A DNA stretch of 64,000 nt from Sequoia sempervirens (taxonomy: Eukaryota > Streptophyta > Pinopsida > Cupressales > Cupressaceae), in contig VDFB02275638.1 of NCBI GenBank assembly GCA_007258455.2, forward strand, positions 186,001 to 250,000. The letters run 5' to 3'. The stretch's first letter is position 1, and each line of letters starts with the position of its first letter. Shown here piece by piece: positions 45,201 to 58,744 of the stretch. The notes beneath the pieces were generated by a model. The model saw only the letters and a list, made by a program, of their open reading frames with translations. It searched no databases and was not told the DNA's origin. The translations under genes and the position numbers were made by a program.

Positions 45201-48200
45201 TTTAAAGAGAAACACATCATAAAAAAATGTAGGCTTAAATATCACTAATTACCAATAAAAAATTAACAAAAAAAAAACTAAAATGTATCCATGCATTAGA
45301 TATTGGAATTAGTGATTGAATCATGAAAATGTTTTATTTGTAGTTCAAGTTGTGCATTATGGAAAGTATTACAAAAAATAATAAAACTATAATAAATATT
45401 TATTGAAAACTAGCCAAATATGATAGAAATGTTTTTTTTTTTTAAATAATAAAAATACAAAAATAAAGTTACAAATTGTAAGTTTACATTATCTTTAAAT
45501 TCTTGAGAGTTTAATCATTATTATTGAAATTTGGCATGAGTTTTCCACAATCCATGTAGATTATTTCCACAATCCATGTAGATTAGATAATATTGCTTTT
45601 GGATTGAAAAATAAATACAATTGAATCCAAAAACAATTTCAATGTAAAAAATTGTGTTATCACCTTGGGCCAAAGACAAGGTAAATGGTTTATGGGAAGA
45701 TAGGGTGATTAGAAGAGATGGATAGTAATGACTGAAGGATTGACACAAGTTAGGGTAGAGGTGATGGTTTTGGTAGATTGTTTATAAGTAGGATTTAAGG
45801 TTATAAAGTAAACACAAGGTAAAGAATTAAACCATAATTGCCTTGGTTGAGAGAATGATATTTATGGAGGTATTCGACATAGCTATGGTGTCAAGTCTAA
45901 GGATTAAAACATGGTTATAATACAATATTGTGTTTTTTTGTTTTTTGTTTTCCATTTTGAGACTAAAATAAAGTTTTAAAAGCATTCATCAAATTCTCTT
46001 AATTATAATGAACAAATTCTCAATAATTTAAGGACAATGTAAACTAATGATTTGTGATTTTTTTGTTTGTTTAGATTTAAGTTATATTTTAAATTTTTTT
46101 AATAAAAATATTTCTATCATAGTTAATTAGTTCAAAATGAAATGTTTAATACAATTTTTATTAGTATTGATTAATGTTTCCTCATAATGCATATTGTAAA
46201 CTACAAATAAAATATTTTCATGGCTTTTTAGAAATAGATAAGTAACTTCAATATCTAGCACATGTATTTTTTGTATTTTTGTATTTTTAATTTCTAATTG
46301 ATGAGAATTGGTTTCTTTGACAAGTTGCTACTAAGAGGGTAGCCCCCTTTGTGTTAATTTCCAAAACATCCCCTTGAGGGGTTACAAAGTTTGATGGATT
46401 TAGCAAGATAAAAGGAATTATATTCCTCTTCTAATTTCATGCAATGTTTCAAATTGCTCACTCGAAAGTAAATTTGGACTAGCACTCACAAATTCATGCA
46501 AAGGGCCATATTTTTGAAGAAAAATGGCTTCTTTGAAGAGGTCCAAACTTTTTCGCATATTTTTGTTCTTTAGAACATTGTGGTTTAGAACACATCCCTA
46601 AGCATGTTAAGTATGTTTAGGATTGTTTTTGGAAATTGTTGCACGAGCTCTTTCGACCCATTGATCTTGCGAGAGATGAACTAGCTTCCCCATAGATTTC
46701 TTTCTAGCTAAGGCTACCTAGATGCCCATAAAATTGCCAACTAGTGTGTGGTCGTGAATGTGGCCAACAACAAGATGTTGGACTTCAATAACTTCCATTA
46801 TCGCCACTTCCATCTAGATTTTCCCTCCTTTGAAAATGCAGTTTATCTGTTTAGAAACCTCTTCTTCATTGCATGTGTACTCAAAGCCATCAATCATGAC
46901 CCATTCCACCAATTTGAGATGTGCCTTCATAGCATATACAACTTTAAATCGATTTCAAGCACCATCTGGATGTTCCTTTGAAAATTTGACCTATATGTTC
47001 TAATACTATTTTTGTGTGTACTTATATAGATTATAAATTAAAAAATATGATGTTTAATCAAAACATAATAAAAAATATATTTTTTGTATCACTTTGTTTG
47101 ACCCTTGAAAGTGTGACATGAAATGATAATTTAATCAATAAGAATGATACATGTGGCTTGGAGGAAAATGGTGTTGCATAAAATGTTTGAAGGACACATA
47201 TACATGTTGAGAGTGTGTTTTACAACTAACTAAATCTATTTTCTTTGTTTTTAAAGGTTGGGACATACAATTTGACATAAATCAGTATATCACTAGTGAA
47301 TCATTAGTGGGATAACCAATTAAACGCCATCCCAACAATAAGGGAAGGGTGTATAGTAAGGGGAATTGAGGACAATTCTTGATTTAAGAAAGTGGTTAAA
47401 AATGAGGCTATTAACAAATGGAATTTATTTATATTGTGGTATACCAAAAGTGGGAATGGTGTATAGGGTGAAGCACACAATATTATGCTTGAGAAGCATA
47501 TAGAATGACATTATGATATTGGTGATGTGGCTAGAAATTTGGACATTATGAAGGCTTGTCCTTAGAATATCAATCACTAAATGGTTCTTATTAGTGGTTC
47601 AAAATGGCTTTAAACAAAACAAGAAAAACAAGTTGAAATGGTTTGTTAGAGCATTACTAAACAATAATACTCTATGTAACTTGTTAGCTATTGTAGCATG
47701 TGAGTGAAAATTGCCTAATTTCTAGCTATGGAAGCCATTATTTGTTGAGTACATTGGGATTCTTGTATACCTTGCATTACACTTTTAATGTTGGTGGTTA
47801 AGTATGGGACACAACACTTGTTTAAATCAATTTTCACTTAATATAATTATTTTATATAACATTGGAAAATGGATTTATGGATTTCACATGAAAGCTAGCA
47901 AACATGACAAAAGGAGACCACAATGAGACAATATAAGTCACAAGTTGGGTAGCATTCTCTATGTTTATTTGTCCTTGCAAGGTGAAAAGTTAGTAGAATA
48001 TTTGTGGTTTCTTGTTTCACCTAAAATTATACATAGAAGACTTGGGATAATGACTTGATATTGTTTGCTTTTGGAGTAAGGAAGTGTCATTAAAATATTG
48101 TTGACATTTTATTATAGGTAGAGCATAGAGTGGTGACACCTAAATTAGCTTTCTTCTTGTATTGTAAAAGTATTTTGATAATATAGTAAATGGTTGTAAT

Positions 48201-49490
48201 GTCCCGCTTTTTTCCTAAAATGTTTGCAACCTATGTTTCAAAATAAATCAATAGAGATAATTAATATTACACCAAATTGACATTAAATAAAGATTAAGTT
48301 GTTAAAGAATGGTCAACCAACATATGAAGAGTTGTGTCTCTTGTAGTGTCCCTTCGTTTTGGCCGTCTGGGATCTATGTAAGTTTGTTTGGTTAAATTGA
48401 GCTATCTTTTCTATGTTCATTATTATATTGTTAAATTTACTTTTGAAATTAAGTGATAAAATAATTTATAACGAACTATGTTCTACATTTGCTATTAAAA
48501 TTTATCCTCATCTAAATCATTGTTGACTCATGCTTAAGTCTAAAGGGTTTAAATTTATTATCAAACGAAAATTAGTGTGTTATGTTAAACGTGGTAAAAG
48601 GATAAGCCACCACTGAATCCCATGTCTTAAGGATCTTTGTAGGCTAGGTCAAATATACATAAAAGTCTAGAATGGTATTAAGGAAAGATATGTACCTTTG
48701 AAATTCTTTGAATATTAAATAAAATAATAAGAGGTCCTTAATTTTATATTGTTTTATAACATCCTACCAACATTTTAAGGTAGTGAAATTCATTAGCCTA
48801 AATAAGGAATATATATATATATATATATTTTCATGGAAAAATGTTGGAAATGGGGCCCTCTCAAAAAAAAAAAACTACCTAATAAGTCCATTATTAATGT
48901 TATTAAAATATCAATAAGTTTAGTTGAAATAGTAAAGCATATTTAATGTTAATTTATTTATCAATAATGTTATTTTTTTTTTAACTTATTTATCATTTCA
49001 ATAATTAAGTTAGCAAAATATAAATGGATTAGTATTATATTAATGAACATTAAAACTACAAATGAGTGATAAGAAACAATTTAAAATATATAATAAATAG
49101 AATAGTTTTTAACAAAGATATTCACTTGTCCCTTCTGGTGCCTTCCACCTTGCTCCAAATATGTCCTTCCTTGTTCCGTGTGTCTTGTACCTTGTTCCGT
49201 GTGTCTTGTCTAAGTACCCCTTTTCCCTGCCAGCACTTCATGTGTCTTGGGGGAACGTCCTCATTCTGCATGTCTTGGAGAGAGAAAAGAAGAAAGAAAA
49301 ATATACAACGGAGAGCCTCGTTCACATGAGAGGGAAGGGTATCATGGTTTGCGCGCAAAGGCCTGGATTCTGGATACAAGGTTCAAAAATTTCGCTTTAC
49401 ACCGGCCATTCCAATTGCATTCGATTGAGAGTTTCTTAAGCCTTCTCCTTCAAATCCGTTTTGTGCTCACCCTGCAACCCTTGCATTCCA
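39219..49490. other. Long AT-rich non-coding stretch
   Basis: About 10 kb without a gene I can support. LTR-start-like words TGTAATATCCCC (39759) and TGTAATGTCCCGC (48195) occur without a provable partner. 43817-44020 looks like a short LTR (TGTCGG start, TTTATAAAAG near 43931), but no TSD was found. 41640-41770 is G-rich. A 21-bp unit (CCTTGTTCCGTGTGTCTTGT plus one base) is tandemly duplicated at 49169-49210. An (AT)n run lies at 48811-48829. Confidence 0.5.
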
Positions 49491-49499
49491 TGAGATCAC

Positions 49500-50050
49500 A
49501 TTTCTTTGAGGCAACTATGTAAACAGTCGCGTGCCTTATTTACGTTTCATATTTTGCATGCATATCTGCCAGGGCAGTGGCCTCGGAAGATCTGACAAAA
49601 CTCCTCTAACTGATATGCTTTGAGGGGGCCCATACCCTGTTTCTTTGAAGCACCCATTTTGGCATAAGTAGGGGGGGAGGCGGCGGGGGCGGATGCACTC
49701 TGTCACACGGCAAGAGGAACGCTGGGGAAGAGGTGATGAAGGTTGGCTATACACGTTTCAATTGCATTCGCTTGAAACCACATTTCTCTGAGGCGTTTAA
49801 CTAACAGCCCACGCGCCTGGTCTCTGTTCCCCATTTTTGCGTACATGTCTACCAAAGCACTTGCAACCCATTTTGGCATACGCGGGCAGGATACTGGTAA
49901 AGGTGGAACTGGAGGAGCTCGATTTTTATACCTGCCCCCACTTTGGCAGGCAAACAGCATGTTGGCGAAGGTTGGGGGATTCAAGAATAATTTGTGCAGA
50001 ATTTTGAGGTTCATATACTCACCTTCACAATCACAAGGGCGAAGAACCTC
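49500..50050 (-). pseudogene. PPR-type (pentatricopeptide repeat) gene relic
   Basis: The minus strand reads PPTFANMLFACQSGG, then ASALVDMYAKMGNRDQARGL, which is the end of a PPR block of PLS type. Another diverged block lower down includes ATALADMHAKYE. Frame changes and stops interrupt it several times. Intact plant PPR genes act in organellar RNA editing, splicing or stability; this fragment has about two repeats and cannot be functional. Confidence 0.62.
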
Positions 50051-50365
50051 TCTAAGTTCTAAGGAAATTCAATTGTAGATGCCAGGTAATATTACTTCTT
50101 CAAATAAAATAATAGGAAATCAAGCTGTAATTGTATAGCTTGTCATGTTGTTTGTGGATCATTAAAAAGCAGTCTTAATATGACGCCTTGTTGAGGAGCA
50201 ATCAGCTGTAGAGGCATAAGTAGTCTTCCTGATTCCGTTGGCAACCTGTCACATATGCACTGCTTGAAAATAGAATGTTGTGGAGGTTTAAATAATCTCC
50301 TGATACCATTGTCAGCCTGTATTAGCCGCAACACTTGAACATAATAGGAAGTTTAAAGGTTTAAA

Positions 50366-50465
50366 NNNNNNNNNNNNNNNNNNNNNNNNNNNNNNNNNNN
50401 NNNNNNNNNNNNNNNNNNNNNNNNNNNNNNNNNNNNNNNNNNNNNNNNNNNNNNNNNNNNNNNNN
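50366..50465. other. Assembly gap of 100 N
   Basis: Exactly 100 N, the conventional filler for a gap of unknown size. Everything to the right, including the right duplication arm, is on a separate contig. Confidence 0.99.
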
Positions 50466-50699
50466 GGGGTCATCCCCATTTTGGATTTTCATTATAATAT
50501 ATATAATAAAATGAATTTCAAACTTAAAATATAAATTAAAATTTATAGAGTGAGAGAGAAGGTAAATTTTGATTAGTCATTTCATGCCAACAATCCAAGG
50601 ATATAACATCCCTAGGGAGTTATGCTCAGGTTAGCATGTCATTTGATTAAGGATATGGTAATCCACATTTAAAACATTTTCATTGTACCCATTGCACAC
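50466..50699. other. Non-coding DNA beside the gap
   Basis: AT-rich sequence with no feature I can support. Confidence 0.5.
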
Positions 50700-51205
50700 T
50701 TAGGAGGAAATAAAGAGAGATAAAGAAGTAAAGAGGGAGACAAAGAGATACAAGAGATAAAAAGAGAGATAGAGATAAAAAAAATAGGGGTATAGATATA
50801 AAGGAACAAATATGGAGAGACAAAAAGATAGCGATAAGAAGAGAGATAAAAGAAAGAGAGGAAAAGAGAGAGGATGAGAGACATAGATAGATATAGTCAC
50901 ATAAAGAGAGATAGATAGATAAAAAGAAATAAGGGACAAAGATATAAAGAGATATCTCTCTCTTTTTCTTCCCATATCTCTCTATATATATCTCCCCATA
51001 TGTACCTCTCCCTACCTCTATATCTCCCTCTCTCTACCTCTCTCTATATAAATTCCTATCTATATCTTTCTATCCCTCCATCTCTCTCTCATTCTCTCCC
51101 TCTTTCTATCTCTATTTCTCTCTCCCCTCTTCTCTCTCCATTTCCGTCTCCATCTCTATATCTATCTTCCTCTCTATCTCTCTCCCTATCTCTATCTCCT
51201 TAGGG
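50700..51205. repeat. Purine tract followed by mirror-like pyrimidine tract
   Basis: 50700-50952 is GAGA/GATA-rich and 50955-51205 is TCTC/TATC-rich on the same strand. The join is at the palindrome AGAGATATCTCT. The two arms are roughly complementary in composition, so single strands could fold back. The units resemble the tract at 904-2104. Confidence 0.8.
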
Positions 51206-52202
51206 TAAAAGTTCAAAGATGTGCCATTTTTATAAAGGAAATAACCAACATTGATCCAAATTTTAAAATTGAATCACTAAAAAGTGACATATGTTTTGAG
51301 TTTTGAAATGATGTAAACTAGTAAAATGTGCATTTTTAATATATTTTATGTTTATCTTTTTTTGAAAAATTAAAAAATTATTTTAAAATAGTTTTTGATA
51401 AATTGACCCTATAATTTAGTTGTTGATAAAATTCTAAAAAATGAAGTTACAATAGACGTCAACCTTTTTATAGCAAATTTTATTTTTCTCTTTCAATTTT
51501 TGTGTATTTATATCTTGACGTTTTAGTGCATGGATATTTTTTTTCCAATTTTGATAAATATATATTTTTAAACAAATATTAAAATACGCATGTATGAAAA
51601 CATAGTTGTTTCCATTCGATGTCAACTTTCATATTAAATATTTATCTAAAATAGAAAAAAATTATACCATCTTGATATAGATTCTTTTATCTAGTGCATC
51701 ATAATTTTTTCAAGTTTTTAAAATAAGTTTTAGTATTTTTCTTTGGCATGGTAATCAACTTAATATTTTGTGCTTATAACCTACTTTTAATAAAAAAAAT
51801 AAAGAACAAAATAACTATTAAAATATATATTTTTGAAAACTACATTAGTGGATCTACAAAAGGTTATTTTTATATTTTAAAAAATGTTATTTATATAAGG
51901 ATTTATTGATGTTGGAGTACAGGACCACTAAGAGGGGGGGTGAATCAATGGTCTCATGAGAAATCAAATTTCAAAACTTAACTTACTTGTATTGTGCAAA
52001 GAGACTTATTGAAAACACTTCAAACATTATAGGTATTGAATGTTGAGGGAGTCACAATGATATACAAATCAAAACGTAATACTTGAACAAAGATGACCAA
52101 TCAAGCACAATATGAAAAAGCACCAAGAGGAGACATAACACAAGTTTTATGAGTGGAAAACCCTAAAAGGGTGAAAAACCACTCTAAAAATAAGTTTCAT
52201 TA
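51206..52202. other. AT-rich DNA with a probable LTR start
   Basis: 51206-51900 is plain AT-rich sequence. At 51910 TGTTGGAGTACAGGACC followed by AGAGGGGGGGTGAATCA resembles a widespread plant LTR start. No matching end with TSD ATTGA was found before 52970. Confidence 0.45.
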
Positions 52203-52392
52203 AGCCTCACTGGTTACAAATTGTATGCCTCACTTGCAAAACAACATGCCTCACTCAAAAAACATGCCTCGTTGGCAACCCAATATGCCTCATTGACAAA
52301 TCATCATGCCCCACTGGCTAAACAACATGCCTCACTGGCAAAACACCATGCCTCACTGGCAAAACACCATGCCTCACTGGAAAACATACATC
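52203..52392 (+). repeat. 21-bp minisatellite, about nine units
   Basis: Units of the form ATGCCTCACTGGCAAAACACC repeat from 52204. One unit is 18 bp and the others about 21. Because 21 is a multiple of three, it creates an open frame with a 7-residue repeat (HASLAKH). No start context or neighbouring coding sequence supports a gene. Confidence 0.88.
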
Positions 52393-52970
52393 ACTTCAGA
52401 AGAAATTAGCAAAACTTAGAGGGTTACTCTATTTCTAGACAAATCACTACTCTATCAAAAACTTCATCTCACTTATTTACACTTACCATATCATTATTTC
52501 ATCAATCTGAAAATCATAATTCTAAAAGCTCACTAACTCCATTGGAAATCATCATGTTCATATCATAAAAGCAACATACCCTGAATACAAGAATGGAATA
52601 TTGTTATACTTGTCTATCTTCTTTTTCACATCAAAACATACTCACAAAATGACCAAATCCGTACCAATCTCCAATACACAACACTTGACCATTGGAATTC
52701 AAACAAACTTTCAATCTAGAATGTTTATCTTCAATTTGGCACCATCAAGGTACCCATTGATATTTTCCTTTTCAAATAGTTACATAACAGAGCTAAATAT
52801 AGTGACTATTAGACTCTCGTCAAAGCTTAAGCTTCTAGAAATAATCGTTTGTTAGGTTTAAAGGAGAGCCATTGATCCTCGACACCTGCCAACATACCAA
52901 TTAAATTATAACCATTGATTTGTCTTTAGGCGGTATAATATAAACTGTTGACTTGTTTGACTAGTTAAAG
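52393..52970. other. Non-coding DNA between minisatellite and element D
   Basis: AT-rich, with no gene seen. Confidence 0.5.
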
Positions 52971-55900
52971 TGTAAAATCCCGTCCCGCAACCTAGAGGAC
53001 GATGCAATACTGCTGAAGCACAACTACTTTTTTTTAATAAAAGGTAAAGCAAGACGAGCAAAGTATCCTACTCTAACCACATACATCCTCTAGGCTACAA
53101 AACACATCTACGTGTTAACACTATTACTTATAAAATTTAAACCAACCATAGCATATGAATATAAAACTCAAGATACAACTTAGAACAAAGCATTAAACTA
53201 TTGCAAGATAAATCTATCACATAGAAATGTATTGAACATATTTCCATAAATACAACACCACATAACATCCAATACTCCATTAAATCCAATAATGAATAGA
53301 TCATAAATATTATTACAATTACATCACAAAGGTTCACCTCGGTACATATGAGGTATTACAATTATACATAATGATCCACAGTTACAATGAAGAAAGAGAA
53401 GAACAACTCCAAATAACCACACGAGCTCCTCAAACAAGAAGATCTCACCATCATGAACAGGAAGACAAACTCAATAGTGTAAGATGCATGCCACCCAACC
53501 ATCTGGTACCCATAGGCCCAACCCCTGTGCGAGGAGATAGTAAAAGGGACCAAGGCAATCCTGCTACCTCTAGACATAGGCCATATACAAAAATACTCAC
53601 AGTACAAATAGACAAGAACTATGGTCACATTGCTTCCAAAACCACTGAATCAATTACCAACACAATGCAAATAAACTGACTGTTGTCATAGGAGGAGTGT
53701 CATCAAAAAGGTTGCATTGGTTGTCCAAAGTAGATCTTCCTAGGTCCCGACCCCCCTCTAGGGTTATCCTGGTAACCTTTCACGATTCTAGCCCCACATG
53801 CACACCAGTGCGGAATCAATTATCTTTTAAGAAGACAAGATAACGATCTAGCCAATCCAGGCCTTCCCGATTCATCTCAAGTCTCATACAAGCCCTTGAG
53901 CCAATGAGTGAGGCTAAATATCTTGTTAAATGTATTAAACTAATAGATTATTTAATTCCCACTTGATTATACTGACTTTCACACTAGTTGTCTTGGGACC
54001 ACTTTGTGTCCCGGCCCTCGCTGAAAGTCACTCCCCTATCGACAACGCATAACTCAAACTATATGCCAAGGGTAGACAGTGCACTAAAAATTGCCAACAA
54101 TAACATATACACCTCAAAAGGTAACACATTTCTATGGATGTTCGATACTAAAACCCAAAACGTGCACTACCCAAGAAAGACTCAAAGGGCTAACTTTTAG
54201 TTACAACAACCCTCATATTACAAATAACAACTCTGGAAGACTTAAATTCTCGTAAAGACAAATACCTTCCCCAATACACAATTACAAAAACACTTGTTTG
54301 AATAACACAACCTCAAGCAAATAAGAACACTATAATTCAGATTTCCTAGATCCATTACAATCACTTTTGCACATTCAAAATACACCCTTTAACATTGTTC
54401 TGATATATTGATCAACAACAAATTAAACTAAATAAATTCCACCACTAAATAATCAATCATATTAAAATTTTAACTAAACATGCTCCTAAAAATAATTTTT
54501 GCATAACTTACTCATTAAATAAATATATTTAATTATAGAATTAAATATAATTTTCCAAATTCCATTTTAAAATAAATACCACAATATATAACAATATATA
54601 TATACACATAATACATAAAATACATATCACAATATGTATATTATATATACATAAATATATAATATATTTATATTAAATTAAACAAAGCAAAGGCCATGTA
54701 CACAAGAAAGGTCGTGTATGAAAGTCGTAGCGTACACCATGTACAAACTGCGCAATGCATACAGTGGGAGACACTTACTATGTCACCGCCTTCCCCACAT
54801 ACGTGTGGGAGGTGCTGCCACAGCAGGCGTCCCCTCCTACAATCACATAGGTGGCGATGGGAATTTATTCCTAGCACCCCCTCCATAACTACATTTTCAT
54901 TTATAATTTCAATAATGAATTTAATTCGTCGTACAACGATTCTGTATAATTTCGTTTGAAAAATAAAATTTCCTCAGGGAATTTTCAATACTAAATTATA
55001 TACAATAATTTATATAAAAAATATATATGTATATGTACATATATATTACAATATATATGTATATATATATATATTTATATAAAATTAATCCAATCATTGG
55101 TTCAAATTGAACAAATAAATTACACAAAAGAAGTTTTCTACAGGAAACCCAAAGGTTTCATTTTTTTTTTTCCAAATAATTAAAAGAACTGGGAAATCAA
55201 ACAGAATAATGATTTTCTATAGAGATTTGTAATTCCTTTTGTATCAAACTATTTCGAATGAACAAATTACATAGAGGATTTTTAATTATTTTCTACAGAG
55301 GTTCTTCTTTCAGGCAATCTTTTCAACATAAAGAAACAAGAGCTTCTACAATATAGAAAATATTTTCCTAAACATTTCCAAATTGCATTACAGTAATAAA
55401 AACAACTTTTCAATTCAAAATTCACAAAAATAATAAAGGAACCTATTCCAAAAGAACTGTTGCCTCAAGAAATGTTGCCGAGCTTCTCTGTAGCTTCAAT
55501 TTTCCAATGTAGCCAAAGCTTCCTCTAGTGCAATTGCCTCTTTCCAGAAAACACAACAATACCACAACCAAGAATTCTACAACAAGATTCTAAAACAAAA
55601 ACCTTTGAGAGATCCACAATTTCCTCAACAAATTCTTTCCACCAAACCCCCAAAAAGAAACTCTTCCTGTGAAAACCACTTTCTTCTCTTTTTCTTCAAT
55701 CTTTTTCTCCGAGAATCAATTTACAACAATCAGATCACAAATTTCTAACTCACAGTTATTCCAACAAAATATCTTTCCCTTAACCACCAAAGATATTTTC
55801 CAACCACATGCATTTAAATAAAATAAAAAAATTTAGTAATTGGAACCAATTTAAATACTCTTATTAATTTAATTACCATTTATTTTTAATAATAAAAATC

Positions 55901-56576
55901 ACTCAAACAACATAACTAAATTGAATTAATTAATTTATTCATTCAAAATCCTTCACCACATAATTCAATTAATTAAATATTTAATCAAATACACATTTAA
56001 TCTATCAAATTAAACTTGCACAATAATAAAATACCCAAAACAATAATGATAAGGTTAAGACCAAAACTCAAACTGACAACACACTGTACTAGGGTAAAGG
56101 TATGACTAGGTAGCCCGTTAATATGTCCCAATATTACTGTTGAGTAGTGGACACACTTAGACCTATGAAACCAGGTGAAGCTAATGTCCTGTACCTGCAA
56201 TCCTGCAAGCAAACAAATGTCGTACATGTATACAGATAGTAATTCATTCACACTGTGAAGAGAGAGTTGCGGAAATTACAGGGCACTTGCAAGCGAGTGA
56301 TACAATACCGTTCTCTTCACCAATACAATGTCACATCAACTGACGAGATAATATATCAACTACACTACCATAAGCATATATAACAATGTCATCACAACTA
56401 AGCATCTATGCAAAAATAAAGAATATTGAACATAATCACCATGCATATATGTGTCATCACATCAATATAGTCTATCATCGCTCCACTGTCAGCGATAAAA
56501 TAACAATAACATAAAATAAAGTCTAACCAAGTATTTGAGCTGTCAAGAAAACATAACAAATTGGAGGGGTGTCACA
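52971..56576. mobile_element. Element D: 3.6-kb TG...CA unit, probable solo LTR
   Basis: It starts TGTAAAATCCCGTCCC and ends GGAGGGGTGTCACA, with TSD TAAAG at 52966-52970 and 56577-56581. No coding domain or second LTR was seen. Inside are a GC-rich patch at 54765-54880, long AT-rich runs at 54560-54680 and 55010-55090, and generally A-rich sequence. Orientation is unclear. Support is weaker than for A, B and C because no interrupted gene confirms the insertion point. Confidence 0.6.
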
Positions 56577-56581
56577 TAAAG

Positions 56582-56648
56582 AAAGAGAAAGGGCTAGTAA
56601 ATCAATGTAAATGACTCCCTTAAGTGGTCACTTAAGTGACCCTCGACT
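56582..56648. other. Short spacer with 16-bp palindrome
   Basis: GGTCACTTAAGTGACC at 56626-56641 is a perfect palindrome 7 bp before the right arm begins. Whether the left arm has it is unknown because the window starts at the arm. Confidence 0.8.
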
Positions 56649-57545
56649 GGCTATCTCAAGTCAATAAAAAAATATAACATAAAGTAACTTTGTTATAAAC
56701 TTTGCACAAAGTCTTCCATTTAGGCTTTTAGAATCAAGATTTCAACCAATGAAGTAACTCTAGACAAATTCAACATTACGAATTTGCAACCATGTGACAA
56801 TACTCTGACTTTTGATTCAAGCATATGCCTTTGATGCAAAATATTGTGCCTTTGATATTGATAGAGAAGATAAGCTTGGATGAAGTATAGGTTCTAGGGT
56901 TTAAACTTTAGAAACTTAAGCTAAGTTCTCAACAACAAACTTCTGCCCATGTCACTAACTCCACCAACCATGGTTTTATGCAAAATCCTATATTGAATAT
57001 CACTAAATGCTCATCAAGTACTGTTGTTATAAAGCAACTTCTTGGAAGCAGCAAGCATCTTCAAAGAAATGAATGACAAATACCTTTGCTTTGGAAACAA
57101 CACCAACCATGAGATGAACAACCTCTTGAAACACCTTTGAAGAACATGAACCATGAGAACAATGTTTAAAGCAACTCTTTATCTGCAACAAGCATCAAAC
57201 AAGTACCTTTGGTATTAAACACCTTTTGCACCCTGAACACAAAACAAGTATTGTTGACACCAATGACAAAAAACTCTGAGCATCTCTTGACATTAATGAC
57301 AAACCATGCCAACAATTGAAACATTAATTTTTTTAAATGATTTAATTTTTTTGGTAAATTGGCCTCAAAGTGGTGCTACATATGCATTTAGCCAGTTACA
57401 ATTTTAGTTGAAAAAGTTATGGAAATATCTAACTTGGCTAGAATGAATCTTACTAGATCATAATTTTGACCAAAAATGATTTTTAGTTAGAAACACTTAA
57501 ATTCACTTGTGCTGATAAATTAGTCGAAAGTGTGACACAAATTTG

Positions 57546-58744
57546 TACTTTTACCACTTACCTCTCATTACATCTCTTTCCCTCTTTCCCCTCTATCTTT
57601 TCCACTATATATCTCTCCCTCCCTCCCTCTCTCTCTCTCTATTTATATTTATCTCTCCCTTTCTATATCTATCTCAATATCTCACTTAGATACACACAAC
57701 CTTTGTTTCTCCTTCTCTATCTCTATCTCTGTATCTCTTTCACTCTCTCTCTCACACACTCATTGTTTCTCCCTCCTTATCTCTATCTCTATCTCTCCAT
57801 ATCTCCCTCTCTATTAATTATCTCTATCACCTCCTTTATCTCTCACTCTTGCCCCCTCTATATCTATCTTCCCATCTCTCCTCTCTCTATTTATATCTCA
57901 TTATCTCTCTCTATTTATATCTCATTATCCCTCTCTCTTATTTACTTATTTCTCCCTCCATCTCTCCCACTCTCTCTTTATATATATCCCTCTCTCTACA
58001 TCTCTCTATATATCACTTCCTATATATTTCTCTCTCCATCTCCCCCTCTTTCATTGTCTCCCTCTTTCTATAGATCTATCTCTCCCTCTCCCTCTCTCTC
58101 TTTATATATTTATCTCTCTCTATCTTTGTCTCTCTCTCACCCTTTCTATCTTTCCCAAGTTATATTTATCTCTCTATCTATCCTTTATATCCCTATCTTT
58201 CCCTCTCCCTCCTCCCTATCACTTCCTCTTTCTATATCTCTCTACTTTTCTCTACTATCTATATTTATCTCCCTCCATCTCCCTCCCTCTATCTATTTAT
58301 ACAAACCTATCTCTTTCTATATCTCTAACTTACTCACACACACACACACTCCTTGTTTCTCCCTCCCCATCTCTAGCTCTAACTCTATCTCTATCTCTCC
58401 ATATTTAAATTCTTACATATCTCCCTCTATCTCTATCTCATTATCTATTCATCTCTTTTTACCCCCATATCTTTCCCTATCTCCAACCCTCTCTATATAT
58501 CACTTCCTATCTCTATCTTCATATTTCTATCTCTCCCTCTCTCATTCTTTCCCTCTCCCCCCCTCTCTCCCCCTCTCTATATATTTATCTCTTCCATTCC
58601 TATCTATCCCTTTGTCCTCTTTCTTTATCTCTTCCTCTCCTTCTCTCCATATCCACCTCCTCCATCTCCATCCCCATTTCCATCTCTAACTTCCTCTATC
58701 TCTCTCCCCCCCTATATATCTCCCTCTCTCTCTCCCTCTCTCCC
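57546..58744 (+). repeat. Pyrimidine-rich (CTCTAT)n-type tract, right arm
   Basis: This is the counterpart of 904-2104, with small unit-number changes and substitutions. One open frame of 385 codons crosses it. It has no start context, no compositional sign of a protein and no match to any family I know, so it is treated as an artefact of low complexity. Confidence 0.9.

Noticed and set aside
46748..46981. 77-codon ORF in AT-rich DNA
   Set aside because: No motif, no similarity recognised on either strand, isolated.
48195..50365. Complete LTR element starting TGTAATGTCCCGC
   Set aside because: No end with CA plus the expected ATGGT duplication before the gap.
53371..53679. 102-codon ORF inside element D
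   Set aside because: Opposite-strand open frames overlap it and no motif is present; probably chance.
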